The notes beneath the pieces are model-generated. The model was not told the origin of the DNA. It saw only the letters and a list, made by a program, of their open reading frames with translations, and ran no database searches. From NCBI GenBank assembly GCA_963824985.1, contig CAWGRQ010000044.1, positions 17,064-81,063 on the forward strand: DNA of 64,000 nucleotides, in the 5' to 3' direction. Shown here piece by piece: positions 1 through 8,721 of the stretch; the stretch's first letter is position 1; the number at the start of each line of letters is the position of its first letter. This stretch comes from JAFNAG01 sp963824985 (GTDB taxonomy: Bacteria > Acidobacteriota > UBA6911). The translations under genes were made by a program, and so were the position numbers.

Positions 1-401
1 AAGAGTGGATTCAGATGAAACGTCATCCTCTGGTTGGATTTGAGATTCTAAGGGGAGTACAATTCCTGACACCGGCTGCCGAAATCGTCCTGACGCACCA
101 GGAACGATGGGATGGTGACGGCTACCCGAACGGGCTCCGCAGAACCGAAATCCCGCTCGGGGCGAGGATATTCGGTGTTGTCGATACGCTTGATGCCATG
201 ACCAGCGACCGTCCGTACCGTAAAGCATTGCCATTCAATGCCGCGCTGGACGAGGTACGGCGCTGTAGCGGCACTCAGTTCGATCCTGACGTTGTCAAAG
301 CCTTCCGGAGCATTCCGCATGAAGCCTGGAAGGACATACACGACCTTATCAACAGCCAACAGAAGATCCGGGATTCCGGAAGCGTTCTGCACCCCGTATG
401 A
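1..401 (+). CDS. HD-GYP domain protein, C-terminal part (5' end outside window)
   Basis: This is the C-terminal end of an HD-GYP cyclic-di-GMP phosphodiesterase-type protein. The reading frame is open from base 3 (E-W-I-Q before the first Met), so the gene begins upstream of the window. Visible HD-GYP signatures are HPLVGFEIL, then HQERWDGDGYPNGL containing the GYP-type loop, then DTLDAMTSDRPYRKA. HD-GYP enzymes hydrolyse cyclic di-GMP, which would suit a motility locus. The stop codon overlaps the start of the next gene by 4 nt (ATGA), implying translational coupling. The N-terminal HD metal ligands and any sensory domain are not visible here. Confidence 0.85.
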   Translation, partial: EWIQMKRHPLVGFEILRGVQFLTPAAEIVLTHQERWDGDGYPNGLRRTEIPLGARIFGVVDTLDAMTSDRPYRKALPFNAALDEVRRCSGTQFDPDVVKAFRSIPHEAWKDIHDLINSQQKIRDSGSVLHPV

Positions 402-1324
402 GACTCGTACCGCTGAGCCAGTCGGACATTGGGCTTATGGCAGCCCTGATGGAGGAAGAGGAACAGGCATGGCGGAATGAACTCGATTGGGACTACGCGC
501 CCATCCGCCGCATCCTGCTTACCTTCCTCAAGCGGCGCATGCTGCCGGGATTCGTCCTGAAGAGTGGCAGGAAAGCATCCGGTTACAGCTACTTCCTGGT
601 CACACATCAGAAAGGCGTTATCGGAGCGATATACGCGGGTCCCCCAAATGCCCAGGAGGCTGCAGACCGGATTCTGTCCCGGGTTATCAGCAGTCTGAAA
701 GAGATTCCCAATCTGAATCGCATTGAATCCCAGATCCTGCCTCTCAACGGACTGGACCCAAATGCCATTTTCTCGCGGCACGGATTCCGGCATTTTCTCC
801 GCCACTACCTTGAATTGGATCTGGCGGGTTGGAGGGGCCCGGACGAAAATGCTTCCGTCCCCATCGCGCCCTGGCACTCCAGTTACCTGGCGATGGCCGC
901 CGAAGTAGCTTTTCTGAGCTACCGCAATGCCATTGATCGCCTCATCTGCGAAGACTATGGCTCGGAGGCCAACTGCGAGGTTTACTTGCGAAGTCTGGTG
1001 GAAAGCCCCGGCTGCGGCGTCTTCCTGCCGGAATCATCGCTAGTGGGACTCAACAGCCATGGCGAGCTATGCGGTTTCATCCTGACTTCGCACATCTCCC
1101 CCACTGCGGCCATGATTCCACAGATATCGATCCATCCCGCGTTCCAGGGGAGAGGCCTGGGAACCCGCCTGATCCGCCAATCACTTCAGCGACTCCGGAC
1201 CGCCGGATATCAGACAGTTAGGCTGACCGTCACGGCGCAGAATCGCCGTGCGCATGAGTGGTACCAGCGCCTCGGGTTTAAGACACGCCGCGACTTCGGA
1301 GCTCATGTCTGGCTCCGAGAGTGA
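398..1324 (+). CDS. Tandem GNAT-family N-acetyltransferase
   Basis: A 308-residue protein with two GNAT-like halves. The C-terminal half (about residues 150-305) carries the acetyl-CoA binding signature QGRGLGTRLI after a beta-strand reading QISIHPA, followed by the usual NRRAHEWYQRLGF motif. The N-terminal half (about 1-145) has a weaker GNAT pattern around GVIGAIYAGP. The substrate is unknown. The ATGA overlap with the HD-GYP gene suggests co-expression. It could in principle supply the acetylation step missing from the nearby sugar cluster, but it lies 5 kb away on the other strand and nothing links them directly. Confidence 0.75.
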   Translation: MRLVPLSQSDIGLMAALMEEEEQAWRNELDWDYAPIRRILLTFLKRRMLPGFVLKSGRKASGYSYFLVTHQKGVIGAIYAGPPNAQEAADRILSRVISSLKEIPNLNRIESQILPLNGLDPNAIFSRHGFRHFLRHYLELDLAGWRGPDENASVPIAPWHSSYLAMAAEVAFLSYRNAIDRLICEDYGSEANCEVYLRSLVESPGCGVFLPESSLVGLNSHGELCGFILTSHISPTAAMIPQISIHPAFQGRGLGTRLIRQSLQRLRTAGYQTVRLTVTAQNRRAHEWYQRLGFKTRRDFGAHVWLRE

Positions 1325-1488
1325 TCCGCGGATTTGCCGGCAGCCACAGCCCACCCGCCGCCGAATCGCACCTCCTGCAGTGCTGGCCTCCCGGAGCGCG
1401 ATCGCAGTCGTGAGGAGATTTCCCTTGCTTCTCCTCCACTCCCGCCTTAAAAACGGATGATTCATACCGACCCCAGAGAGGACCATCT

Positions 1489-3711
1489 ATGATCGGCACC
1501 CGTATCCTGCACCGCTTCGTCTATCTGTCTCTTTTGCTGCCGGCACTGGCGTTCCGTCCGCAACCGTCCCCCTTCGTACCGCCGGAATCATCAACCCTGG
1601 CGGATCAGGTCACCATCAGGAGGGATATCTACGGCATCCCTCACATCCTGGCCAAAACGGAGGAAGCTGCCGCTTTCGGGTTTGGGTATGCCCAAGCCGA
1701 AGATCATTGTCTGGTGATCGCGAGGGCGCTGGTAAGTGCGCGGGGCGAAGAAGCCCGATACTTCGGGACCGGCATGGAAAGCGACCTGTTGCTCCGGCTT
1801 TATGACAATCTCAGTATGTCCGAGCAGGATCTCCGCCGCGTCAGTGCCGTGTACCGTCAGATCGTCAACGCTTACGCCGCGGGCCTCAATCGCTACGTGG
1901 AGCAACACCGTAACGAACTGCCTCCCTGGATCCCCACCTTCACAGGCGTGGATGTCATGGCCAGCCGACGAGCCGGGGCTATCCGCTCGACTTTTTCGCA
2001 AGCGACAGTCAGGGCTTTGCAGCGGAAGTATCCGACGACCGGGAAAACGGGAGCGGGCCGGGAATCGGACTGCATTGCCATTCCCGACGATTCGGACACG
2101 GACCCGCGGCCGGATTTTGACGCCCCGGGCTCCAACGCCCTGGCGCTGTCCGGATCGCGGACCACGACCGGATCCCCCATTCTGCTCGGCAATCCTCACC
2201 TGAATTGGTCCTCACTCTATTGGGAGGCACAGGTGACGGTCCCGGGCAAGATCAACTTTTTCGGCTCGACCCTGGCAGGTATTCCCGTGCTGCGCGCGGG
2301 ATTCAACGAACACCTGGGATGGGTCACAACCAACAATTCGCCGGACGTGTTGGATGTCTTTGCTCTACCCCTCGATCCTGAACAGACCGATCACTACCTT
2401 TTCAAGGGCAGGTCGCGTCCGCTGGTCAAAAGGGAGGTCTCCGTCGAGGTCAGTGGCGAGGACGGAACGTTGCGCCGGGAAACCAGGACTTTCTGGGAAT
2501 CGCACCTGGGAAAAATTCTCTATCGTTCAGCGGACCGGGCATTCGCCGTCTGTTCCACACAACTGGACGCGTTCCACTATTACGAGGGGTTTTACCTGCT
2601 CAGCAAAACCCGCAATCTGAAGGAATTCCTCGCGGTGATGGACAAAAACCTGGTGCCAACTTCAAACTTCACATATGCCGACGCCGCAGGCAACATCCTG
2701 TACCTATGGAATGCGAAAATCGCGGAGCGCCCCGATGACGGGACGGACTACAGTCTCGACGTGCCCGCCGGGACGGACAAGTATGTCTGGAAACGATTCG
2801 TCAAACCTGCCCGGTTTCCCCGGTTGCTGAATCCCGGCGGCGGCTACATCCAGAACTGCAACAATCCGCCATGGTATACATCACTGCGCGATCCGTTGGA
2901 TCCGGCGAAGTACCATGATTATCTGGAGGAATCGAGGGACCTCGCTTTGAGACCGCAAATGGCATTGGAGATGATCGAGTCTCGGGGGAAATTTTCGTTG
3001 GACGATGTGATCAAGCTCAAATTCAATACCAGGATGCTCCTGGCGGATCGGGTCAAGCCGGCACTTACGGAGGCTATCCGCGCATCGGCGTCGCCTTCGG
3101 CGGATCTGCTGCAGGGTCTCAAGGTTCTCGAGGCCTGGGACAACCGGGTAGCTGCCGACAGTCGCGGCGCAGTGCTTTTCCAGAGGTTTTGGGACACTTA
3201 CAGCCAGGGCCGGGCAGAACCATTCGGAGTGCCCTGGGATCCGCACCTCCCAGGCACTACCCCCTCAGGCCTGTCCGACGTTCCTTCCGCCCTCAGGATC
3301 TTTGAAGATGCCATTCGCTGGACCAGGCAGCGGTTCGGTTCAGAGGGAATAGCCTGGGGGGATGTACACCGGTTCAGGTTTGGCGCGCTGGACCTGCCGG
3401 CCGATGGCGCGAGCGGGACGTATGGACTTTTCCGCGTCGTGCGTTTCACGGAGATGCCCGATGGCAAACGGGTCGCAGGTCAGGTGCAGGGGAACGACCT
3501 TCCACTCGGCTTCGGCGATGGCTGGGTAATTGCAGTGGAATTCTCCAGACCAATTAAAGCCTATTCCGTCCTGGCCTATGGCCAGACGACTCTCTCCGAA
3601 TCGCAACACAGTTCGGATCAGATTCGGCTGTTCGCCGATCATCAGTTGCGGCCGATCTGGTTTACGGAAGCCGAAATCATCGCTCATCTGGAGCGTGAAT
3701 ACACACCTTAG
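1489..3711 (+). CDS. Penicillin acylase family (Ntn-hydrolase) amidase
   Basis: A 740-residue secreted Ntn-hydrolase of the penicillin/acyl-homoserine-lactone acylase family. An N-terminal signal segment (about residues 1-22, YLSLLLPALAF) precedes the alpha-subunit region. The Ser that would become the N-terminal nucleophile of the beta subunit is Ser215 in GSNALALSGSRTTTG, followed by the conserved NPHLNW and by VTTNNSPD. Family members self-cleave in the periplasm and hydrolyse amide bonds of acylated substrates; the substrate here (beta-lactam, N-acyl-homoserine lactone or another lipid amide) cannot be deduced. The start is ATG preceded by GAGAGG. The stop codon lies inside the left inverted repeat of the adjacent MITE-like element. 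Confidence 0.85.
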   Translation: MIGTRILHRFVYLSLLLPALAFRPQPSPFVPPESSTLADQVTIRRDIYGIPHILAKTEEAAAFGFGYAQAEDHCLVIARALVSARGEEARYFGTGMESDLLLRLYDNLSMSEQDLRRVSAVYRQIVNAYAAGLNRYVEQHRNELPPWIPTFTGVDVMASRRAGAIRSTFSQATVRALQRKYPTTGKTGAGRESDCIAIPDDSDTDPRPDFDAPGSNALALSGSRTTTGSPILLGNPHLNWSSLYWEAQVTVPGKINFFGSTLAGIPVLRAGFNEHLGWVTTNNSPDVLDVFALPLDPEQTDHYLFKGRSRPLVKREVSVEVSGEDGTLRRETRTFWESHLGKILYRSADRAFAVCSTQLDAFHYYEGFYLLSKTRNLKEFLAVMDKNLVPTSNFTYADAAGNILYLWNAKIAERPDDGTDYSLDVPAGTDKYVWKRFVKPARFPRLLNPGGGYIQNCNNPPWYTSLRDPLDPAKYHDYLEESRDLALRPQMALEMIESRGKFSLDDVIKLKFNTRMLLADRVKPALTEAIRASASPSADLLQGLKVLEAWDNRVAADSRGAVLFQRFWDTYSQGRAEPFGVPWDPHLPGTTPSGLSDVPSALRIFEDAIRWTRQRFGSEGIAWGDVHRFRFGALDLPADGASGTYGLFRVVRFTEMPDGKRVAGQVQGNDLPLGFGDGWVIAVEFSRPIKAYSVLAYGQTTLSESQHSSDQIRLFADHQLRPIWFTEAEIIAHLEREYTP

Positions 3712-3973
3712 GGCTCGCGCAGAAATAACTTCACATTCTGCTGCCGTCTCTCCAGCTTGCAGACAGGGCGCAGAAGCAGCATAGGAATACAGCAAGCTGG
3801 AGAGCCGGCAGCCCTGCGGGGCGCGGCGGCGGACGGGCATCTGCGGCGTTGCCGCTCCTCGATGATGTCACCACATCGCCTGCGTCGCGGCGCCTGGCAT
3901 CTGCCCGCCCCAGGAGCACCGCAGGTGCGACGGTGCTCGCGCCAGAATGCGAAGTTATTTCTGCGCGAACCCT
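3710..3973. repeat. MITE-like element with 31-bp terminal inverted repeats
   Basis: Positions 3710-3740 and 3943-3973 are imperfect inverted repeats (29 of 31 match). Both ends read AGGG(C/T)TCGCGCAGAAATAA inward. A second nested inverted repeat, 20 of 21 matching, joins about 3739-3759 to 3792-3812 (GCTGCCG(T/G)CTCTCCAGCTTGC). TTAG flanks both ends (3708-3711 and 3973-3976). There is no plausible transposase gene inside 264 bp. This is the architecture of a non-autonomous mobile element or a large structured intergenic repeat. It lies between convergent genes and overlaps the stop codon of the acylase. The remaining bases to the motB stop (3974-4076) show nothing recognisable. Confidence 0.7.
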
Positions 3974-4076
3974 TAGTTTATCAATACGGCAACATGTTTT
4001 TCAGGACCCGGATTAACGCAGGCCAACGCGCCTGGGGGCCAGCAGCAAAGTGGGCTTGTTATTTCGTGACAGACCC

Positions 4077-4934
4077 TTAGTTGGAGGACGGGCCGCGGAG
4101 TGATCGCGGCTCGCCGTGGGAAAAAATGGAGTTCATGATGACGATATCGATGCGTCGGTTGCGCGCCCGTCCCTCCGCCGTCTTGTTGTCGTCGATCGGG
4201 CGGGTTTCGGCATAGCCGCTGGCGGACATTTTTTCGGGCGTGAATCCGAAATGCTGGATCAAATAAGAAATGACCGTGGTGGCCCGCTTCGTCGACAATT
4301 CCCAGTTGTCCGCAAACCGCAGGTTATGGATCGGCACGTCATCGGTGTGCCCTTCAATCCTGATGTCATTATCGATGGCGACCAGTTGCTGCGCCAGAGC
4401 ATCCATTAGTTGCCGCCCGTCGGATCTGAGTTGATCGGATCCCGAGTCAAAACATGCGCCGTCCCCAAGGCTGATCACCAGGCCGCGATTATCCATGCGA
4501 GTCCTGACCTTGCTCGTCATAGCCCGGGCCTTTACGATGGCTTCGACATTTTGTCGGATCTTTCCGAGCGTAATGATCTCCCCCTGCGGCAGCGCATCAT
4601 GCACAAAATTGGTTTTGAGATCATTGAGATTCCGGATTGAATATTCCGCAATCGCCTTTTCCTTGGGAACTGTCACATTTTCCACCAGGTCCTTGCTGAG
4701 GGCGGAACCCGCGCCGTTGCCGCTGCTGATGCTCAGGGTATCGCTGCCGGTGGGAAAGACCGGGCTGTTAAATGAGGCCCGCATGGAAAGCACCATCCGG
4801 CCCATCTTCTGGGCATCGATATTCGAGATGGCATACATCGTGGTGAAAAAGGCGAAAAGCAGCGTGATGAAGTCCGCATAGGATACCAGCCACCGTTCAT
4901 GATTCGCGTGTTCAGGGGGCTTCTTCTTGCGCAC
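4077..4934 (-). CDS. motB: Flagellar motor stator protein MotB
   Basis: MotB, 285 residues, anchors the stator to peptidoglycan. The single N-terminal membrane segment (about residues 17-37) begins WLVSYADFITLLFAFF and contains the proton-binding Asp at residue 21. A plug/linker region follows, then a C-terminal OmpA-like peptidoglycan-binding domain (about 165-270) with IEGHTDDVPI, LSTKRA and GRARNRRIDI. It lies 12 nt downstream of motA on the same strand, so the two are co-transcribed. The length is normal for MotB. Confidence 0.95.
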   Translation of the reverse strand: MRKKKPPEHANHERWLVSYADFITLLFAFFTTMYAISNIDAQKMGRMVLSMRASFNSPVFPTGSDTLSISSGNGAGSALSKDLVENVTVPKEKAIAEYSIRNLNDLKTNFVHDALPQGEIITLGKIRQNVEAIVKARAMTSKVRTRMDNRGLVISLGDGACFDSGSDQLRSDGRQLMDALAQQLVAIDNDIRIEGHTDDVPIHNLRFADNWELSTKRATTVISYLIQHFGFTPEKMSASGYAETRPIDDNKTAEGRARNRRIDIVIMNSIFSHGEPRSLRGPSSN

Positions 4935-4946
4935 GGCTACTCCCGG

Positions 4947-5747
4947 TTAGGCCGCCTTGGTCTGAGATCCGGAGGAGGACTCTTTCGGCAGGGTCTCTTG
5001 ATCTTTCTGGGTCAGGAAACTCTTGAGCTTGTCTTCGATCAGCCGAGGATTCTCCCCCTCGAGGATGGAGATCACCCCCGCGAGGATGATCTCCTTGGCG
5101 ATCATGTCCGCCCGGTGGCGAAGCTTCAGCTTGCCCGCAATCGGGAAATACACAACGTTGGCAAGTGTCACCCCGTACACCGTCGCCACGAAAGCCACGG
5201 CGATCCCACCTCCCAGCTTGCTCGGGTCGGTGAGATTCTCCATCACGTGAATCAGACCGAGCACGGCTCCGATGATACCGATGGTCGGGGAATATCCGCC
5301 CGCTGCCTCCCAGAACTTGATCGGATGTTCGCCTTCCTCCTCCATATTGGTCATTTCCATTTCCATGGTCTCGCGCAGCGTCTTGGGCTCGATACCGTCG
5401 ACCGCCATGTTGAGGGCTTTTTTGAGGAAGGGATCGGATGCATTTTCCGTGTCGCTTTCGAGCGAGATGATGCCCTGCCGGCGCGCCTTGTTGGCGTAGC
5501 GGATGATTTCGGCGATGATCTCCTTGTTGTTGACTTTGGGGGCGATGAAGGCTTTGCCGACCGACTTCATGCTGGTAAGAAAAACCGAGAGCGGGAATTG
5601 GACCATGCAGGCGCCGAAGGTTCCGCCGATGACGATGAGAGCGGCCGTCTCCTGGAGGATCGATTCGATCTTTCCCCCTTCGAGAGCCTGTCCGCCCAGG
5701 ATCGCCCCGAACGCCAGCAATAGTCCCAGGATTGTAGATATATCCAT
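4947..5747 (-). CDS. motA: Flagellar motor stator protein MotA
   Basis: MotA, 266 residues, forms the ion channel of the stator with MotB. It has four hydrophobic segments: near the N-terminus (ILGLLLAFGAIL), around residue 35 (AALIVIGGTFGACMV), and a C-terminal pair at about 150-200 including GGYSPTIGIIGAVLGLIHVM and ANVVYFPIAGKL. The cytoplasmic loop contains the charged residues that contact FliG. It lies 24 nt downstream of flbD and 12 nt upstream of motB. The sequence gives no clear basis for choosing H+ over Na+ coupling. Confidence 0.95.
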   Translation of the reverse strand: MDISTILGLLLAFGAILGGQALEGGKIESILQETAALIVIGGTFGACMVQFPLSVFLTSMKSVGKAFIAPKVNNKEIIAEIIRYANKARRQGIISLESDTENASDPFLKKALNMAVDGIEPKTLRETMEMEMTNMEEEGEHPIKFWEAAGGYSPTIGIIGAVLGLIHVMENLTDPSKLGGGIAVAFVATVYGVTLANVVYFPIAGKLKLRHRADMIAKEIILAGVISILEGENPRLIEDKLKSFLTQKDQETLPKESSSGSQTKAA

Positions 5748-5771
5748 TCACGTCCCTTGGCAGCGGTTACT

Positions 5772-5993
5772 TCACACTTTGGCCAGACGGCGTTCATACT
5801 CCGCATGCACCAGACCGGCCACCATCCGGCGATAGCAGACCACTTTATCGATGATCTCCGCCATACGATCGCTCACCACCACCTTGTCATTGTTAGTCAA
5901 GGTGATAATCGTATCGGGAGTCTCCTCTATGTACTCGATCAGATCGCAATTAAGAACGATCTGCTGGCCATTAATCTTGGTCAACTGAATCAT
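5772..5993 (-). CDS. flbD: Flagellar protein FlbD family
   Basis: A 73-residue protein of the small FlbD family found beside motA/motB in many flagellated bacteria. It begins MIQLTKINGQQIVLNCDLIE and has the diagnostic central TPDTIITLTNNDKVVV strand region. Despite the name it is unrelated to the sigma-54 activator FlbD of Caulobacter, and its precise role in motility is not settled. It is the first gene of the flbD-motA-motB unit. I see no clear promoter in the 57 nt upstream of it. Confidence 0.85.
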   Translation of the reverse strand: MIQLTKINGQQIVLNCDLIEYIEETPDTIITLTNNDKVVVSDRMAEIIDKVVCYRRMVAGLVHAEYERRLAKV

Positions 5994-6050
5994 GAATCTC
6001 CGCCCGTATGGTGAGCCAGTGGGATATATCGGCGGCGAGGGCGGAATCCG

Positions 6051-6749
6051 TTAGGGTGCGCACCGGTAAATTGGGGTCGGGAGACCTTCCAGATAGGTCA
6101 GCAGGGGGATGGGGGGGCCATGTTCGGGGATTCTGTGGATTATTTCCTCAACCGCCACCAGGTCCTCGGGAGTATCGACGGTAATCCTCACATCGGGGAG
6201 TTGCAGTGACAGGGGCGGGTCGGGAAATGCGGTGCGGAATTCTTCGCGATGCTCCTTGATGTAGATCGTAACATGCTCCCGATGATGCGGCAGGAGGCCG
6301 AGATGATCCACGCGCGCCAGCGCTGCCCGGGTCACGGCTTCCGTCGCCGCGCCCACGGGCAGCTGTCTCTCCATGCAGTAGTCCAGGTTTTCCGCCCGCA
6401 GTTTCGCCACGATGCGATTCACCGATCCGATATCGATGAGCGGGTTATCGGCCGTAGCCCGGACAATGATATCCGGGCGGAACCGGTCGGCCGCCTGGCA
6501 AAACCGGGCCAGGACATCGCGGTCCGGCCCCCGGAAGCACTCCACACCCAATCGTCGGGCCTCTTCGGCCACCCGCTCATCCTCGTTGCGAAGCGTGGTC
6601 AGGACGACTGTCCCGTCCAGGGAACCGGCGGCCCGGAGCCGCTCCACAGCCCGTTCCAGGATCGACTTGCCCTGAATCTGCATCAGGACCTTTCCCGGGA
6701 GGCGCGTGCTTTCCATACGGGCTTGAAGGAATGCCAGAGTCAGTACCAC
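6051..6749 (-). CDS. SpsF-like cytidylyltransferase
   Basis: A 232-residue nucleotidyltransferase of the SpsF/NeuA-like type (LAFLQARMESTRLPGKVL at the N-terminus, with the R-S/T-R-LPGK nucleotide-binding loop, then RATADNPLID). Such proteins sit in sialic/pseudaminic/legionaminic-type sugar clusters, where a CMP-sugar synthetase is needed to activate the nonulosonic acid. It is the last gene of the seven-gene minus-strand sugar cluster and lies 82 nt after the aminotransferase gene. The start is GTG, preceded by AAGGAGATAC. Whether it activates the final sugar or an intermediate cannot be told from sequence. Confidence 0.75.
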   Translation of the reverse strand: MVLTLAFLQARMESTRLPGKVLMQIQGKSILERAVERLRAAGSLDGTVVLTTLRNEDERVAEEARRLGVECFRGPDRDVLARFCQAADRFRPDIIVRATADNPLIDIGSVNRIVAKLRAENLDYCMERQLPVGAATEAVTRAALARVDHLGLLPHHREHVTIYIKEHREEFRTAFPDPPLSLQLPDVRITVDTPEDLVAVEEIIHRIPEHGPPIPLLTYLEGLPTPIYRCAP

Positions 6750-6831
6750 AACGGCAGTATCTCCTTACATAAACCGGATCCAGGACTTGCTGCCGATGTT
6801 CTCCCCGCCCTGGTGGCAAACTGAGGTATCG

Positions 6832-8052
6832 TCACTGCGGTGCCTCCGAAATCCCGGATTTGCGTGCTTCCTTCACCGCGGTCCGCAGGCTGCTCGCCAC
6901 CCATTCGACCTGTTCACGGGTCAGGTCAGGATATAGCGGCAGGCTGAGGAGGCGCCGGCCCAGTGACTCCGTCATCTTCAGGTCTGCATACGGCAGCGCG
7001 AGGCTCCGGTAAAAGGAAAACTCGTGCACCGGCGGGTAATGGACACTCGATTGAACCCCCAGATTTCTGAGTCGCTCCATTATGCGCGATCGTTCGATCC
7101 CCTCATCCAGTACGATCGCGAAGAGGTGGTGGGAAGAAATCCCAGGATGATCCGCAAACGGAAGGGTCCAGGGCCCTTCTCCGTCCAGCAGTTCGCGGTA
7201 CCAGGCGATACGCTCCTCCCGGCGGCGATTCAATTCATCCAGAGACGCCAATTGCACCCTGAGAACCGCGGCGCGCACATCATCCAGCCGGAAATTAAAG
7301 CCGGCCTCCGTCACATCATACGAAAACTGGTGTCCCAGGTACCGGTCCCAGGTCAGCGAGCTCATGCCATGAGAACGCAGGGCACGGAGTCGTTCGGCCA
7401 GCGCGTTACTTGAAGTCGTGACCATTCCACCTTCACCGCAGGTCAGATTCTTGTTGCCGAAAAAACTGAAGCACCCCGCGTCCCCCCAGGTACCGCAAGC
7501 CTTTCCCTTCCACCTGGCTCCCGGCGCGTGGGCGGCGTCTTCCACAACCCACAGCCCGTGGCGCCGGGCCAGGTCCATAATGACGTCCATGGAGGAGGGA
7601 TACCCGCCGTAGTGCATGACACAGATGCCGCGGGTGCGCGGGGTGATCGCCCGTTCCAGGGCTTCAGGCGAGACCAGAAGGGAGTCCGCGGATGCGACAT
7701 CCACGAAGCGCGGAACGCCACCGGCATGCCAGATGCAGTTTGCGGCCGCGACAAAAGTTAGAGACGGGGTGAGAACTTCATCTCCCTGTTGCAGACCGAG
7801 AGCCGCGAAGGAGAGATGAAGAGCGGCCGTACCGCTGGAGACGGCAATCGCGTGCGCCACTCCGAGATAGGACGCAAACTCGGCCTCCAGCTGGCGAGCC
7901 ACAGGGCCGTAGGTCCACCAACCGGAGCGCAGCACTTCGGCGGCGGCGGCCACCTCCTGCTCGGCAAAACTGGGCGCACTTAACGGGACGCGCCAGTCAG
8001 GAGAGATCGAAGGCTTCGGGTCGATTCTGGAATTCCTGTTGGGCAAGTTCAT
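6832..8052 (-). CDS. DegT/DnrJ/EryC1-family sugar aminotransferase
   Basis: A 406-residue PLP-dependent sugar aminotransferase. Visible motifs are GTAALHLSF (phosphate-binding), VVEDAAHAPGA (cofactor Asp region), and FFGNKNLTCGEGGMV with the PLP-binding Lys. Family members such as PseC and LegC add the amino group to a nucleotide-linked 4-keto sugar, which suits the nonulosonic-acid cluster. I chose the ATG at 8052, which has GAGAAG upstream; this overlaps the end of the nucleotidyltransferase gene by 56 nt. Longer in-frame extensions are not conserved-looking. Confidence 0.88.
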   Translation of the reverse strand: MNLPNRNSRIDPKPSISPDWRVPLSAPSFAEQEVAAAAEVLRSGWWTYGPVARQLEAEFASYLGVAHAIAVSSGTAALHLSFAALGLQQGDEVLTPSLTFVAAANCIWHAGGVPRFVDVASADSLLVSPEALERAITPRTRGICVMHYGGYPSSMDVIMDLARRHGLWVVEDAAHAPGARWKGKACGTWGDAGCFSFFGNKNLTCGEGGMVTTSSNALAERLRALRSHGMSSLTWDRYLGHQFSYDVTEAGFNFRLDDVRAAVLRVQLASLDELNRRREERIAWYRELLDGEGPWTLPFADHPGISSHHLFAIVLDEGIERSRIMERLRNLGVQSSVHYPPVHEFSFYRSLALPYADLKMTESLGRRLLSLPLYPDLTREQVEWVASSLRTAVKEARKSGISEAPQ

Positions 8053-8710
8053 GATCTTCTCGGCAGCCGATGTCGAACCAACAATCATCGGAATGGAAGC
8101 CCACGACCTTCTCACCGTTGTCCAGGAGGCGGAGCACCAGATCAGGAAAATCGAGGTACTCGTCCCGGTTGATGTAACGGAGCACTCGCGGCTCGTATAT
8201 GTAGACACCCATGCTGATATCGAAGGAGTAGCGGGGCTTTTCCCGATAGGCGATCAGTTCCCTCCGTTCATTGGTTTCCAGCACGCCCAGGTCGATGCGC
8301 ACTTCCTTGCGGCGCGTGGCGATCGTGAGCGCCGCATCTGCCGCCAGGTGGAAATCACGCAATGCCAGGTAATCAAGGGTCGTGAGCACATCTCCGTTCA
8401 TGACCAAAAAAGTCTCATCCAACCCGTGAATCCTGGACAGCGGACCGGCAGTGCCGAGCGGGGTCGATTCGCGCACATAGCTCAAATGCAATCCAGGGAG
8501 GTTGCGATGGCCGTTCTGGAAATAGGCTTCGATCAGTTCCCCAAGGTAACCGACCGACAGGCAGATGTCTCCGATCCCCTGGCTGAGCAGTTGCCGGATG
8601 ATGATTTCGAGAACCGGCCGGTCCCCGATTGGGACCAGTGGCTTGGGAAATACCGTGGTATATGGCGCCAGCCGTGCGCCCCGTCCTCCTGCCAGAATGA
8701 TTGCTTTCAT
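7997..8710 (-). CDS. NDP-sugar pyrophosphorylase (nucleotidyltransferase)
   Basis: A 237-residue sugar nucleotidyltransferase with the classic N-terminal motif MKAIILAGGRGARLAPYT and FPKPLVPIGDRPVLE, followed by MNGDVLTTLDY (metal-binding Asp). It resembles RfbA/ManC-type enzymes and PtmE, the GDP-glucosamine-forming enzyme of the legionaminic acid route. The start ATG at 8710 was preferred over 8737 because the LAGGRG motif normally begins at residue 5-9. It overlaps the following aminotransferase gene, consistent with one operon. Confidence 0.85.
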   Translation of the reverse strand: MKAIILAGGRGARLAPYTTVFPKPLVPIGDRPVLEIIIRQLLSQGIGDICLSVGYLGELIEAYFQNGHRNLPGLHLSYVRESTPLGTAGPLSRIHGLDETFLVMNGDVLTTLDYLALRDFHLAADAALTIATRRKEVRIDLGVLETNERRELIAYREKPRYSFDISMGVYIYEPRVLRYINRDEYLDFPDLVLRLLDNGEKVVGFHSDDCWFDIGCREDHELAQQEFQNRPEAFDLS

Positions 8711-8721
8711 GCGCGACCTCC

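Noticed and set aside
6445..6452. A perfect sigma-28 -10 element (GCCGATAA on the minus strand) inside the SpsF-like gene.
   Set aside because: No TAAA-like -35 lies 15-16 nt upstream (GATA/TATC instead), and no gene start follows nearby.
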